From positions 94,937 through 158,936 of the forward strand of contig JAEUUJ010000050.1 of the NCBI GenBank assembly GCA_016786495.1: a stretch of DNA of 64,000 nucleotides, written 5' to 3'. This DNA comes from Cyclobacteriaceae bacterium. Lineage in GTDB: Bacteria; Bacteroidota; Bacteroidia; Cytophagales; Cyclobacteriaceae. Below the pieces are notes generated by a model, which did not search any database, was not told where the DNA came from, and saw nothing but the letters and a program-made list of their open reading frames with translations. Below are positions 26,946 through 36,901 of this stretch, one piece after another. The number at the start of each line of letters is the position of its first letter. Position 1 is the first letter of the stretch. Made by a program: the position numbers and the translations under genes.

Positions 26946-28145
26946 CTATTGACAGTATTTAGCTTGTAATTCTTCAATTCCGGTGGCACCCAGGTCTTTT
27001 GCTTTCCGCAGATCGGCACATGCGCTGCGATACTTTCGCTGCAAACCGTTGAGCACTGCGCGCGACCGATAACCCTCACCCCGGTTGGGCCGGAGGTAAA
27101 TCGCCAGTTCCAGATCGGGCGCTGCTTCCGTAAAGTCGTTCAGCGAAATTTCGGTATCCGCTTTCAGAAGAAAAATTTCATAATACCGGTCGGGAATATC
27201 TTTTGGATCAAGCATCACCATAAAAGCCTCTCCGTAAATATCGGTCATGTTGTTGCGAAAGGCTTTCTCGCCCAGATCAAGATAAAACATGGCCTCCTGC
27301 TTGTTGTTGAGATGATTGAGGTTGAGCGTAGCGATCCGATAAATCAACTCGAGGCTCCAGGGGTTTTCGCTGTGCAGTTGCTTGAGCGATTGCAAGGCAT
27401 CCGTGTACTGCCCAAGGTTATACTGGCAGACGTAGATTCGCTCGAGCGTCTCCGATTGTCCGCGCTCCTGGTATTTTTTGTAATACTGAAAGTAGTAAAG
27501 CGCGCGTTCATAATCCCGCTTCGAAAAATTCAGTTCGCCCATACGGCCGGTTTCTTCGATCAGGCTGTCGCGCGTGTCGCGGAAAACAAATTCCATCGGA
27601 GCGTTCTTCGTAAGCAGTCCGATTTTGCCGATCGCTTCGTCAATCTTGCCGGCCCCGAATAATGCGGTCACTTCCCGCGCCTTCAGCACATTCTCATGAT
27701 GAATGCGGGCTTCATACCGGTCGAAGAAAAAGCTCGCCAGGTGTACAATGCCAAAGGAGATTCCGGAGAGCACGATAAAAACCAGAAACGCGAGCCCTTG
27801 CACTTTGAAGTAACTGCCGGTGATGGTATACGTTTTTTCGGTTTTGGGTGCATACTGCCTGCGGGCGTGGTACTGCCTGCGTCTCATTTCACGGGCGTAT
27901 TCTTCCGCTGCGTGCGTGGCCGACTGCGTTTCGTAGGTATAAAAACGTGAGTCGTAACGTGATTTCTTCACCGGATCGGAGAGCACGTGATAGGCTTCGT
28001 TCACCTGTTTGAAGACCTCTTCCGCGATGGGGTTGTTCGGATTCCTGTCCGGGTGGTACTGCATGGCCAGCCGCTTAAAGGCCGCACGGATTTGTGCGGA
28101 GGTCGCAGTTTGGGGCAAGCCAAGGATGTGGTAGTAGTCCTGCAC
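26946..28145 (-). CDS. DnaJ-domain membrane protein with TPR-like repeats
   Basis: This 399-residue protein has a J-domain at 1-66 with the HPD triad at 31-33 ([11 protein letters not shown]). That is followed by a basic linker, one membrane helix at about 115-137 ([23 protein letters not shown]) and helical TPR-like repeats from about 150 onward ([35 protein letters not shown]). The start is GTG at 28145, since no ATG lies between the previous in-frame stop and the J-domain. The J-domain faces the cytosol and would recruit DnaK, while the TPR part would sit in the periplasm. It is followed by the SnoaL-like gene in the same operon. Confidence 0.88.
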   Translation of the reverse strand: MQDYYHILGLPQTATSAQIRAAFKRLAMQYHPDRNPNNPIAEEVFKQVNEAYHVLSDPVKKSRYDSRFYTYETQSATHAAEEYAREMRRRQYHARRQYAPKTEKTYTITGSYFKVQGLAFLVFIVLSGISFGIVHLASFFFDRYEARIHHENVLKAREVTALFGAGKIDEAIGKIGLLTKNAPMEFVFRDTRDSLIEETGRMGELNFSKRDYERALYYFQYYKKYQERGQSETLERIYVCQYNLGQYTDALQSLKQLHSENPWSLELIYRIATLNLNHLNNKQEAMFYLDLGEKAFRNNMTDIYGEAFMVMLDPKDIPDRYYEIFLLKADTEISLNDFTEAAPDLELAIYLRPNRGEGYRSRAVLNGLQRKYRSACADLRKAKDLGATGIEELQAKYCQ

Positions 28146-28440
28146 GGGGTCGTATTCTTCCTCAAACGAAGTTACGGGATTTTAGTATACGCCAGTCAAC
28201 TCTTCATCACCCGTCATGCTGAGGGTCTTCATGACCCGAAGCATCCCCCGTTCGAAGATCGCTTTTGTGTGCCAACCCGCGCAGCGGGGCGCGAAGAATC
28301 CCCTGTTCGAAAATGTTCTGCGTAGTTCTCACACCTTAGTCAACGTCATGCTGAGGGTCTTCGACCCGAAGCATCCCCCATTCGAAGCATCCCCCATTCG
28401 AAGCATCCCCCATTCGAAGAATGCACCGCGTCACTAGCCC
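28146..28440. repeat. Intergenic repeat cluster
   Basis: This stretch of about 300 bases has no gene. It holds two copies of a unit with GTCATGCTGAGGGTCTTC (28213-28230 and 28345-28362), each followed by CCGAAGCATCCCCC(G/A)TTCGAAG. After the second copy, a 16-bp unit GAAGCATCCCCCATTC is repeated 3.25 times head to tail (28368-28419). An intermediate block (GAAGAATCCCCTGTTCGAA) is a diverged copy. Similar 'GTCATGCTGA...GAAGCATC' phrases are familiar between Bacteroidota genes and behave as dispersed repeats. Confidence 0.8.
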
Positions 28441-28443
28441 CTA

Positions 28444-28475
28444 TAAAAAACAAAACCCCGCGAGAACTCGCAGGG
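28444..28475 (-). terminator. Terminator of the gap gene
   Basis: On the minus strand, CCCTGCGAG and CTCGCGGGG form a 9-bp stem (loop tight, so probably 8 bp in practice) followed by TTTTGTTTTTT. It lies about 33 nt after the GAPDH stop codon. Confidence 0.85.
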
Positions 28476-28507
28476 CTTCGTTTACAATAAACAATTTAAA
28501 CTAGTTC

Positions 28508-29605
<1,098 letters not shown>

Positions 29606-29610
29606 CTACG

Positions 29611-29641
29611 TTTGCAAATCCCCTTTGAGGATTTATCTTTG
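29611..29641 (+). promoter_or_regulatory. Promoter of tRNA-Glu
   Basis: TTTG (29611-29614), a 19-base spacer and TATCTTTG (29634-29641) match the Bacteroidota promoter consensus perfectly. The predicted start is about 45 nt before the tRNA. Confidence 0.85.
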
Positions 29642-29692
29642 CGACTCAATTTTCCGACCACCTCGCAAAAAGGCACCGGAAAGGCGAAAGAC

Positions 29693-29764
29693 GGTCTGTT
29701 CGTCTAGGGGTTAGGACACCAGATTTTCATTCTGGTAACACGGGTTCGATTCCCGTACAGACTA
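29693..29764 (+). tRNA. tRNA-Glu (anticodon TTC)
   Basis: A complete cloverleaf can be drawn. The acceptor GGTCTGT pairs with ACAGACT (first pair G-U), and the D arm is GTCTAGGGGTTAGGAC. The anticodon arm is CCAGA-TTTTCAT-TCTGG with anticodon TTC, and the T arm is ACGGG-TTCGATT-CCCGT. The discriminator is A. CCA is not encoded. It has its own promoter and a downstream terminator. Confidence 0.95.
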
Positions 29765-29770
29765 CAGATT

Positions 29771-29803
29771 AAGGGACGCAAGCGATTGTGATCCCTTTTT
29801 TTA
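29771..29803 (+). terminator. Terminator of tRNA-Glu
   Basis: AAGGGA (29771-29776) pairs with TCCCTT (29792-29797), followed by a run of T. The loop is 15 bases, so the hairpin is modest. Confidence 0.6.
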
Positions 29804-29902
29804 TTTGGTTTTGATTACCAATGGCATCCACCGCAATCCGCACCGGATTTTAGTGTAACAATTTCTACCTTTAACCAGGTATTAAATATTTCTTTCCCCA
29901 GA

Positions 29903-31090
29903 ATGGAGATATCCATGAACATGCTGATGTTCATCTCGGCTCTCGGCATACTTCAGGCCGCGGTGCTGTCGGGTGTTGTCTATTTTCATCCCCGAAGCGA
30001 TCACTCCGTCAGCAGATTTTTGGCGCTGCATATCTTCTTTTTTTGTATTCCAATGTGTACACCGCTTGTTCAGCAATTTGTTTCCTGGCAGGCCATGTTT
30101 TTTATGGACCCGTTTCCTATGCTCAACGGCCCTATGCTATACCTGTATGTAAGAAGCTTTAAGGAAGATATCACGTGGCGGAAAGCCTGGCCACATTTAA
30201 TCCTGTTCTTTATTTACGGAGTTATTGATACGCAATTGTTTTTTCATTTTACAGAAGTGTATCCACCCGGACATGCGGTGCCGGAAGAGGTTGTGCATAA
30301 TCCAATGTCAATCTTGCGTGTATGTATCAGGCTTGTGCAGCTTGTGGTTTACTATTTTTTAGCGTTGAATGCGTTGAATACATACCAGCGCTCTATCCAG
30401 CAGTTATTTTCAGAAACCAGTAAGATCAGTCTGGCATGGGTACGGTGGCATATCAAGGGATATTTAATTCTTGTATTCGCCATGGTTGGATTATATTTTA
30501 TAATACTCCAAATGCCGGAATATTTTGCGATGATTCTCCTGATCAATACTTCTTTGGTTACTCCTTACATATATATCATAACATTTAGGGGAGTGACACA
30601 ATCAACGTTATGGCAATTTCAGGGCTTGAAAAAGGAAGAGGTGGAGGAAAAGCTTCATCAGGCAGAAGAACTTGAAAGACTGGTGCATGAACCTAAAAGC
30701 CAAAAGATTCCATCACTCGGAACGGAACGTACAAATGATATTGTTGCGCGTACCACAGCCTTAATGGAAGAAGGCCGGATATACCTGCGAACTGATCTCA
30801 CGTTGCAAAATCTGGCTGATCAATTACATACTCCTGCGTACCAGGTGTCGCAGGCTATCAATGAGGGAATGGGCAAGACTTTTTACGACCTGGTGAATGG
30901 TTATCGCATCGAAGAAGCTAAGCGCTTGTTGCTTGATCCTAAAACAAAGAACACAAAAATTATTGCAGTCGGTCTTGACTCAGGCTTTAATTCCAAAACA
31001 ACATTTAATACCGTGTTTAAAAAGTTTACGGGTTATACACCAACCGATTTTCGCGAGCTGCATGATAAAGAATTGGTGCACGTTCAGTAA
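29903..31090 (+). CDS. AraC-family transcription regulator with membrane-spanning N-terminus
   Basis: This 395-residue protein has about seven membrane helices in the first 240 residues (MNMLMFISALGILQAAVLSG through LINTSLVTPYIYIITF). A linker coiled coil follows, then a C-terminal AraC double helix-turn-helix at about 290-390: LTLQNLADQLHTPAYQVSQAINEG, then GYRIEEAKRLLLD, IAVGLDSGFNSKTTFNTVFKKFTGYTPTDFR. This 7TM-AraC architecture is common in Bacteroidota. It senses an unknown signal in or at the membrane and acts while tethered there, or after release. It sits just upstream of, and in the same direction as, the efflux operon and is a natural candidate to control it through the inverted-repeat array at 31155-31194. 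Confidence 0.92.
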   Translation: MEISMNMLMFISALGILQAAVLSGVVYFHPRSDHSVSRFLALHIFFFCIPMCTPLVQQFVSWQAMFFMDPFPMLNGPMLYLYVRSFKEDITWRKAWPHLILFFIYGVIDTQLFFHFTEVYPPGHAVPEEVVHNPMSILRVCIRLVQLVVYYFLALNALNTYQRSIQQLFSETSKISLAWVRWHIKGYLILVFAMVGLYFIILQMPEYFAMILLINTSLVTPYIYIITFRGVTQSTLWQFQGLKKEEVEEKLHQAEELERLVHEPKSQKIPSLGTERTNDIVARTTALMEEGRIYLRTDLTLQNLADQLHTPAYQVSQAINEGMGKTFYDLVNGYRIEEAKRLLLDPKTKNTKIIAVGLDSGFNSKTTFNTVFKKFTGYTPTDFRELHDKELVHVQ

Positions 31091-31154
31091 GCCCAAATAA
31101 CGTTCTGTTCATTTTCCTTTCTATTTACTAACACTCGTTTGTGCCGTCTTGGAA

Positions 31155-31194
31155 ATCCGAACCTGTAACACGTTCGGATTAGCCAAACCGAACG
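31155..31194. promoter_or_regulatory. Operator-like array of three alternating half-sites
   Basis: ATCCGAAC (31155-31162), GTTCGGAT (31172-31179) and CCGAACG (31188-31194) are the same 6-base core CCGAAC in alternating orientation, with centre spacings of about 15 and 16 bp. The first two form an 8-bp perfect inverted repeat, and the last two form a 7-bp one. They lie between the AraC-type gene and the tolC-like gene, 70-110 nt before the latter's start. Such spacing puts half-sites about 1.5 helical turns apart. The binding protein is inferred, not known. The second inverted repeat could also form an RNA hairpin. Confidence 0.55.
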
Positions 31195-31263
31195 CTTTTG
31201 CCACATCCTGCACGGATTTGCCCCGTAACTATGCACAAAAGTTATAACCCAAAGCAAAAGAAC

Positions 31264-32619
31264 ATGAAACATTTCATTACCAAAACAATTCGGGCAGGAG
31301 TTTTAATGATGGGCATGGTGCTCTGCGCTCCCGCGCACGCACAAACCTATTCATTGGATGAGTGTATCCGGGTGGCGCTGGAGAACAACCAAAATTTAAA
31401 GAACAGCAAGCTCAACATTCAGGCTGCAGCCTACAATGTGAAAGAAGTAAAAAGCGCCTTGCTTCCCACGATCAATGTAACCGGGCAAACCGTGTATTAT
31501 CAGAACATCCCTTCACAATATGCTCCGGCAAGCGCGTTCGGTGGGTCGGAAGGTGAGTATCAAAAGCTGACGCTGGGCGTGGCACAAACAACTTCCGCGA
31601 ATATCCAGATGACGCAGAACCTGTATAATCATGCAGCAATCACCGGATTGAAAGCTGCGAGGGTTTATCAGGAAGCATCTGTTTTGAAAGCTGATCTGAC
31701 GCGTGAAGATCTTGTTTATTCAGTAATGGCCACTTACTACAGCATTCAGGTGCTGAGTGAGAACCTCGGAAGAATATGGGAGAACATTTTAAATCTTGAA
31801 AAGACAACAGAACTGAACAAGGCTTTAATGGACAACGATCTTGTTTCCGCGAACACCCATAGCCGGATGCAAATCAACCTCGAAAACCTGCGTAACCAAT
31901 ATGAGAATCAAAAGCTGATGCAGGAGCAGAATATCACATTGCTGAAACTGCTCATGAACGTAGACATCCAGTCTGGTATAACCGTTGAGCCTTTCGAGTA
32001 TTCAACAACACTTGCAACCGCTGAAGCGGGCGATATTGGTCAGCGCACGGATATCAAACTCCAGCATGTCAATATCAGGCTGGCCCAGTTTGATAAGAAG
32101 GTAATTTCGGCTGGCTACTATCCTGTGCTCACGAACACATTTTCATATGGCTACACAAGCTATTACGATTCATTTGCACCGTTTAAGCAAATTAACAACG
32201 ACTGGATCAAGAGCAGTTACATGGCGCTGACATTGAGGATTCCGGTTTTCGATGGATTTCAGAAAAAGAATCAACTCCACCAGAAGGAATTGGCTATCCA
32301 GCAAAACCTGAATTCTTTGGAGGCAATGAAACGCAATGCGGATAAGGAAGTGGAAGATGCCTTACAGAATTATTTCATCAATAGGAATCTTCTAACCAAC
32401 ACAAAAAGAAGCCTCGACCTCGCGGAGAAATTGTTTGCGAGTTCGCGCAGCGAGTACGAGAGCGGAATAACTTCTGTAACGGAGTTATTGAATGCGCAGA
32501 ATGATTTATCCAATGCGCGGACTAACTATAGCACCGCCTTACTCAACGTGAAGCTGGCTGAACTTGCTCTGAAAAAAGCAAACGGAAAGTTGCTCACGCA
32601 ATCTGAATCGAAAATTTAA
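31264..32619 (+). CDS. TolC-family outer-membrane efflux protein
   Basis: The start is taken as ATG 31264 (MKHFITKTIRAGVLMMGMVLCAPAHAQ), which gives a proper signal peptide. The open frame extends back to a TTG at 31198 and an ATG at 31231. The 451-residue product has the two-fold TolC repeat: TYSLDECIRVALENNQNLKNSKLNI at the start of the mature protein and AGDIGQRTDIKLQHVNIRLAQFDKKV at its midpoint. The second half ends with the helices SEYESGITSVTELLNAQNDLSNARTNY. It would form the outer-membrane channel for the adjacent MFP and RND subunits (31 and 26 nt spacings). Confidence 0.93.
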   Translation: MKHFITKTIRAGVLMMGMVLCAPAHAQTYSLDECIRVALENNQNLKNSKLNIQAAAYNVKEVKSALLPTINVTGQTVYYQNIPSQYAPASAFGGSEGEYQKLTLGVAQTTSANIQMTQNLYNHAAITGLKAARVYQEASVLKADLTREDLVYSVMATYYSIQVLSENLGRIWENILNLEKTTELNKALMDNDLVSANTHSRMQINLENLRNQYENQKLMQEQNITLLKLLMNVDIQSGITVEPFEYSTTLATAEAGDIGQRTDIKLQHVNIRLAQFDKKVISAGYYPVLTNTFSYGYTSYYDSFAPFKQINNDWIKSSYMALTLRIPVFDGFQKKNQLHQKELAIQQNLNSLEAMKRNADKEVEDALQNYFINRNLLTNTKRSLDLAEKLFASSRSEYESGITSVTELLNAQNDLSNARTNYSTALLNVKLAELALKKANGKLLTQSESKI

Positions 32620-32650
32620 AATCAATTTAATACCCAACAAAATACCAGAA

Positions 32651-33700
32651 ATGAAAACTAAAGTAATTATTATCGGAGTTGTTATAGCGGTACTTATAAC
32701 TGTAACCTTTACATTAAAAAGCAACAAGCGTACGGTTGAGGCAAATGTCTATCGTCCGGATGTAAACAAGAGAGTGCTCGTGCAGGCGCAGACAGCGCAA
32801 CTGAGAAAGCTGATCCCTGAATTTTCCTACACCGGATCCTTTGCACCGTTCCGGGAAGTTATACTGATCCCGCAGGTAAACGGTGAAGTTGAATCCGTTT
32901 ACTTCAACGAAGGCGATCAGGTGAAGGAAGGAAGCACACTACTCCAGATCGATGACGATTTGCTTCAAGCACAGTACGTATCTGCAGAAGCGAACTATTT
33001 TAATGCCAAGCAAAGCCTTGCGCGTCATGAAAGTGCATCTGCAAGCGGAGCTGTGAGCAATATGCAGTTGGATAACCTTAAACTTAATGTCACTACAGCT
33101 GCTTCTTACCTTGAGCAACTTGCCAAGCAGATTCGACTCAATAAGATCGTTGCCCCTTTCAGTGGCACAATGACACTCAAATCAGTAGAACCTGGTTCTG
33201 TAGTTGGAGGCTCAGCCGTGGCTCGAATCACCGATCTCACGCAGCTAAAGCTTGAACTTTCTGTTCCGGAAAAGGAGATTGTGATGTTTCATGAAAATGA
33301 AACCGCGATGATTAGTTCCGATATCTATCCAGGTAAAACGTTTACCGGCAAGATTGAATACGTTTCTGATCGGGCCGATGAAGCACATAACTACGTTGTT
33401 CGCGTTTTGATTAAGAACAATAGTTCAACGCTGCTGAAAGCCGGAATGTATGGAACAGCATCTCTCAAAGGCACCGAAAAGCAGGCCTTAATGATCCCAA
33501 GGGCTGCGTTGCTGGGATCAGCGAAGAATCCGCAAGTGTTTGCGATAGAGAATGGAACTGCCGTATTGAAGAACATCCGTACCGGCTTTGCTGAAAATGA
33601 ATCTGTCGAAATCCTGGAAGGGTTGAAGGCTGGAGAAGTTGTTGTGCTTACAGGTCACATTAATTTATCATCCGGCTCGAAAGTAGAGATTGTAAAATAA
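32651..33700 (+). CDS. RND efflux periplasmic adaptor (membrane fusion protein)
   Basis: This 349-residue protein has an N-terminal membrane anchor (VIIIGVVIAVLITVTFTL). A first lipoyl half follows (REVILIPQVNGEVESVYFNEGDQVKEGSTLLQIDD), then a short helical hairpin (AQYVSAEANYFNAKQSLARHESASASGAVSNMQLDN) and the second lipoyl half (IRLNKIVAPFSGTMTLKSVEPGSVVGG). The beta-barrel domain is ELSVPEKEIVMFHENE... and the membrane-proximal part is GEVVVLTGHINLSSGSKVEI. It bridges the RND pump and TolC-like channel of the same operon. Confidence 0.94.
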   Translation: MKTKVIIIGVVIAVLITVTFTLKSNKRTVEANVYRPDVNKRVLVQAQTAQLRKLIPEFSYTGSFAPFREVILIPQVNGEVESVYFNEGDQVKEGSTLLQIDDDLLQAQYVSAEANYFNAKQSLARHESASASGAVSNMQLDNLKLNVTTAASYLEQLAKQIRLNKIVAPFSGTMTLKSVEPGSVVGGSAVARITDLTQLKLELSVPEKEIVMFHENETAMISSDIYPGKTFTGKIEYVSDRADEAHNYVVRVLIKNNSSTLLKAGMYGTASLKGTEKQALMIPRAALLGSAKNPQVFAIENGTAVLKNIRTGFAENESVEILEGLKAGEVVVLTGHINLSSGSKVEIVK

Positions 33701-33726
33701 ATTCTTAACCGGGTAAAAATATAATT

Positions 33727-36700
33727 ATGAACTTAACAGAAATATCCATCAAGCGGCCATCCATCATCATTGTGATCTTCACGATTCTGATGCTGGGAGG
33801 AGCATATTGCTACACCACCCTGCGGTATGAATTGCTTCCGCCCATGGAGGTGCCAACGCTTGTAATCAATACACCGTACCCCGGGGCAGCACCAAGTGAA
33901 GTTGAACAATCGGTAACAAAAAAAATTGAAGATGTTGTTTCAGGTCTCGACCGTGTGAAGAGCGTACTCTCACAATCGTATGAAGGCGTCTCGGTTATTG
34001 TTGTTGAATTCAGTATCGGAACCGACACGGAGTCAAAACAACAGGAGGCACAGCGATTGATTAACAACATTCTGAACACATTGCCGGAAGATGTTGAATC
34101 TCCTGCGATCTCAAAAGTATCGCCAAGCGATCAGCCAATTCTTGATCTGATGGTCGTATCCACAGCCGGAGCATTGGAGACATATGATCTTGTTGAAAAT
34201 GAAATTCTTCCCCAGATCCAGCAAGTTGAAGGGATCGGGGAGACCCGATTGATCGGTGGCCAGAAACGTGAGATTCGCGTGAACGTGGATAAAGACCGGC
34301 TTGCTTTCTACAATCTTTCATTGTTGCAGGTAACACAAGCGATCAACCTGGCCAACCTCGATTTCCCAACCGGGAAAGTGAAAGACCGCGAAGCGCAGAT
34401 TACTGTTCGTCTTGCAGGCAAGTTTACTTCAATTGAACAAATTGAAAACCTGATTGTAACCTCCAACAACGAAAGTCCGGTGCGTGTGCGGGATGTAGCC
34501 AGTGTAATCGATGGTGCCGGTGAGCAGCAATCCATCAGCCGCTTTAACGGCCAGGAGGGGATCGGGATCAGCATCAAGAAGCAGAGCGAAGCTAACGCAG
34601 TAAAAATAAGTGAAGAGCTCCGTACAAAGATTGCGGCTATTGAAAAGCACTATGAAAGCAAAGGCATGAAGATCATTATAGCTGACGACACTTCTGAATT
34701 TACACTGGAGGCAGCGAATGCAGTAACGCATGACCTGGTGATTGCTGTAATCCTTGTGGCTGCAGTAATGTTGTTGTTTTTGCATAGCATTCGTGATTCA
34801 TTGATCGTGCTTGTAGCAATTCCAGCTTCCTTATTGTCAACGTTCATTGCCATGTACATTTTCGGTTATTCCCTGAACCTCATGACCTTGTTAGCGATGT
34901 CATTGGTGATTGGAATTCTCGTGGATGACTCTATCGTGGTGTTGGAGAACATTCACCGTCATCTGCACATGGGCAAAGACCGGATTAAAGCAACCATCGA
35001 TGGCCGCAAGGAAATCGGGTTCTCTGCCATGGCCATTACAATGGTTGACCTTGTGGTATTCCTTCCCATCGCCTTGATCAATACGGTAGTAGGTGATGTG
35101 TTGCGTCAGTATTCCGTAACGATTGTTGTTTCTACGTTAATGAGCTTGTTCGTTTGCTATACCATTACACCCTGGTTGGCTTCACGCTTTGGAAAGGTAA
35201 CGCACTTAAATCCTGCTAATCCATTTCACAGATTCTTACTGTATTTCGAATCGCTGGTTGAAGGCATTATAAACTGGTATACCCGCCAGCTCACCTGGAC
35301 GCTTAAGCATAAACTGGTTACCGGTGTTGCTGTAATCGGAGTGTTCATCGTAACCGGAATAATAATGAGCATGGGAATTCTAGGACAAGAAATGGTTGCT
35401 TCCGGTGATCGTGGTAAGCTGTTGTTAAAGTTGCAATACGACAAGAGCACTTCGTTAACAGAGAATAACATCAGGACTCTGGAGATCGAAAACTATTTGC
35501 GCTCGCTGCCGGAAGTGAAGACCGTTTTCTCAAATGTTGGGGGCTCCAGTACATCGGGTGTTACAGCTTCCATCGGTAGCGAGAACAACACCGAGCTTTC
35601 GGTAGGCCTAGTGACCACCGGTGAACGTTCGTTAACCTCTTCAGAACTGATGTTGAAGATTCGGCAGGAGCTTGAAACAAGCTATGCCGGGTTGGAGGTA
35701 AACTCTGTGGTTGTCGGGATTACAAAATCGGAAGAACCGATTCAGCTTGTACTCAACAGCGAGAACAACGAAGACCTGATGTTGGCTAAAATAAAATTGG
35801 AGACAATGATCAAAAGCATACCAGGCGCCAATGATGTGTCGGTTAGCGTGGAAGACGGAAATCCGGAGCTTACGATCTCACTCGATCGTGAAAAGATGGC
35901 GCGTTTGGGTCTTAGTGTGTCCGATGTTGGAAGCGTTTTACAAAATGCCTATGCCGGAAATACAGATGCCAAGTACCGTACGGGAAATTACGAATACGAT
36001 ATCAATGTGAAACTTGATGAGTTTGACCGCAATAACCCCGATGATGTTGAAAATATCAGCTTTATGAATAACAAGGGTGACCAGATCATGCTCACACAGT
36101 TCGCAACAATTGCGCAAAGCAGCGGACCGTCTATGCTTGAACGTAAGAATCGGAGAACATCAGTAACAATCAAGAGCAATGTGCTGGGAATTACTTCCGG
36201 AACGCTTGCCGAAAGCATCAATAAAGCAGTAGCTGTAGACCCATTACCCGCTTCGGTTGAAATGAAGTGGACGGGGGATATCGAACGCCAGGATGATTCC
36301 TTCAGGGCGTTGGCACTGGCACTCGCAACTGCAATCGTGCTTGTGTATCTGGTTATGGTAGTACTGTATGACAGTTTCATCTATCCGTTCGTGGTGCTCT
36401 TCTCCGTTCCCGTTGCATTAATCGGTGCGTTGATCGCTCTGAACCTCGCGATGAGTACACTCAGCATTTTTACGATGCTTGGGATTATCATGCTGATCGG
36501 GTTGGTGTTGAAAAATGGAATTTTGCTGGTTGATTTTACCAATCAGCGCAAACTGGAAGGCAGGACAACATTCGAAGCTTTGATTGATGCTGGCCAGTCA
36601 CGCCTTCGTCCAATCCTGATGACCACCATCGCCATGGTGATTGGAATGCTTCCAATTGCACTGGCTCAGGGTGCCGGTTCGGAATGGAAAAACGGCCTGG

Positions 36701-36870
36701 CCATCGTTATGATTGGAGGACTCTTGTCTTCGCTTATGCTAACCATCTTTGTGGTACCGATGGTGTATTATATGGTGGATCGTGTGAAAGAGAAGTTCGG
36801 TAAAGCGGAGAAGGTGCTTGAAAAATCGTTACCTGTTCATACCGAAGAACATACGGTAACAATTTTATAA
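33727..36870 (+). CDS. RND-family efflux permease (HAE-type)
   Basis: This 1047-residue pump has 12 helices and two periplasmic loops. It starts LTEISIKRPSIIIVIFTILML. The porter-domain GATE is TPYPGAAPSEVEQSVTKKIEDVV, the proton-relay aspartates are D400-D401 in LVIGILVDDSIVVLENIHRH, and the TM10 region has GLVLKNGILLVDFTNQR (Lys near 928). The size and blocks fit the AcrB/HAE family and not heavy-metal pumps, because the HME motif is absent. Drugs or toxic organics are likely substrates. It is the third gene of the efflux operon and is followed after 31 nt by a cyclase. Confidence 0.95.
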   Translation: MNLTEISIKRPSIIIVIFTILMLGGAYCYTTLRYELLPPMEVPTLVINTPYPGAAPSEVEQSVTKKIEDVVSGLDRVKSVLSQSYEGVSVIVVEFSIGTDTESKQQEAQRLINNILNTLPEDVESPAISKVSPSDQPILDLMVVSTAGALETYDLVENEILPQIQQVEGIGETRLIGGQKREIRVNVDKDRLAFYNLSLLQVTQAINLANLDFPTGKVKDREAQITVRLAGKFTSIEQIENLIVTSNNESPVRVRDVASVIDGAGEQQSISRFNGQEGIGISIKKQSEANAVKISEELRTKIAAIEKHYESKGMKIIIADDTSEFTLEAANAVTHDLVIAVILVAAVMLLFLHSIRDSLIVLVAIPASLLSTFIAMYIFGYSLNLMTLLAMSLVIGILVDDSIVVLENIHRHLHMGKDRIKATIDGRKEIGFSAMAITMVDLVVFLPIALINTVVGDVLRQYSVTIVVSTLMSLFVCYTITPWLASRFGKVTHLNPANPFHRFLLYFESLVEGIINWYTRQLTWTLKHKLVTGVAVIGVFIVTGIIMSMGILGQEMVASGDRGKLLLKLQYDKSTSLTENNIRTLEIENYLRSLPEVKTVFSNVGGSSTSGVTASIGSENNTELSVGLVTTGERSLTSSELMLKIRQELETSYAGLEVNSVVVGITKSEEPIQLVLNSENNEDLMLAKIKLETMIKSIPGANDVSVSVEDGNPELTISLDREKMARLGLSVSDVGSVLQNAYAGNTDAKYRTGNYEYDINVKLDEFDRNNPDDVENISFMNNKGDQIMLTQFATIAQSSGPSMLERKNRRTSVTIKSNVLGITSGTLAESINKAVAVDPLPASVEMKWTGDIERQDDSFRALALALATAIVLVYLVMVVLYDSFIYPFVVLFSVPVALIGALIALNLAMSTLSIFTMLGIIMLIGLVLKNGILLVDFTNQRKLEGRTTFEALIDAGQSRLRPILMTTIAMVIGMLPIALAQGAGSEWKNGLAIVMIGGLLSSLMLTIFVVPMVYYMVDRVKEKFGKAEKVLEKSLPVHTEEHTVTIL

Positions 36871-36901
36871 CCAAATCTTAAGCGACTTTGAAGTTCGTGT
36901 T

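Noticed and set aside
28216-28437. 73-codon plus-strand open frame
   Set aside because: It is made entirely of the intergenic repeat units and has no protein-like composition.
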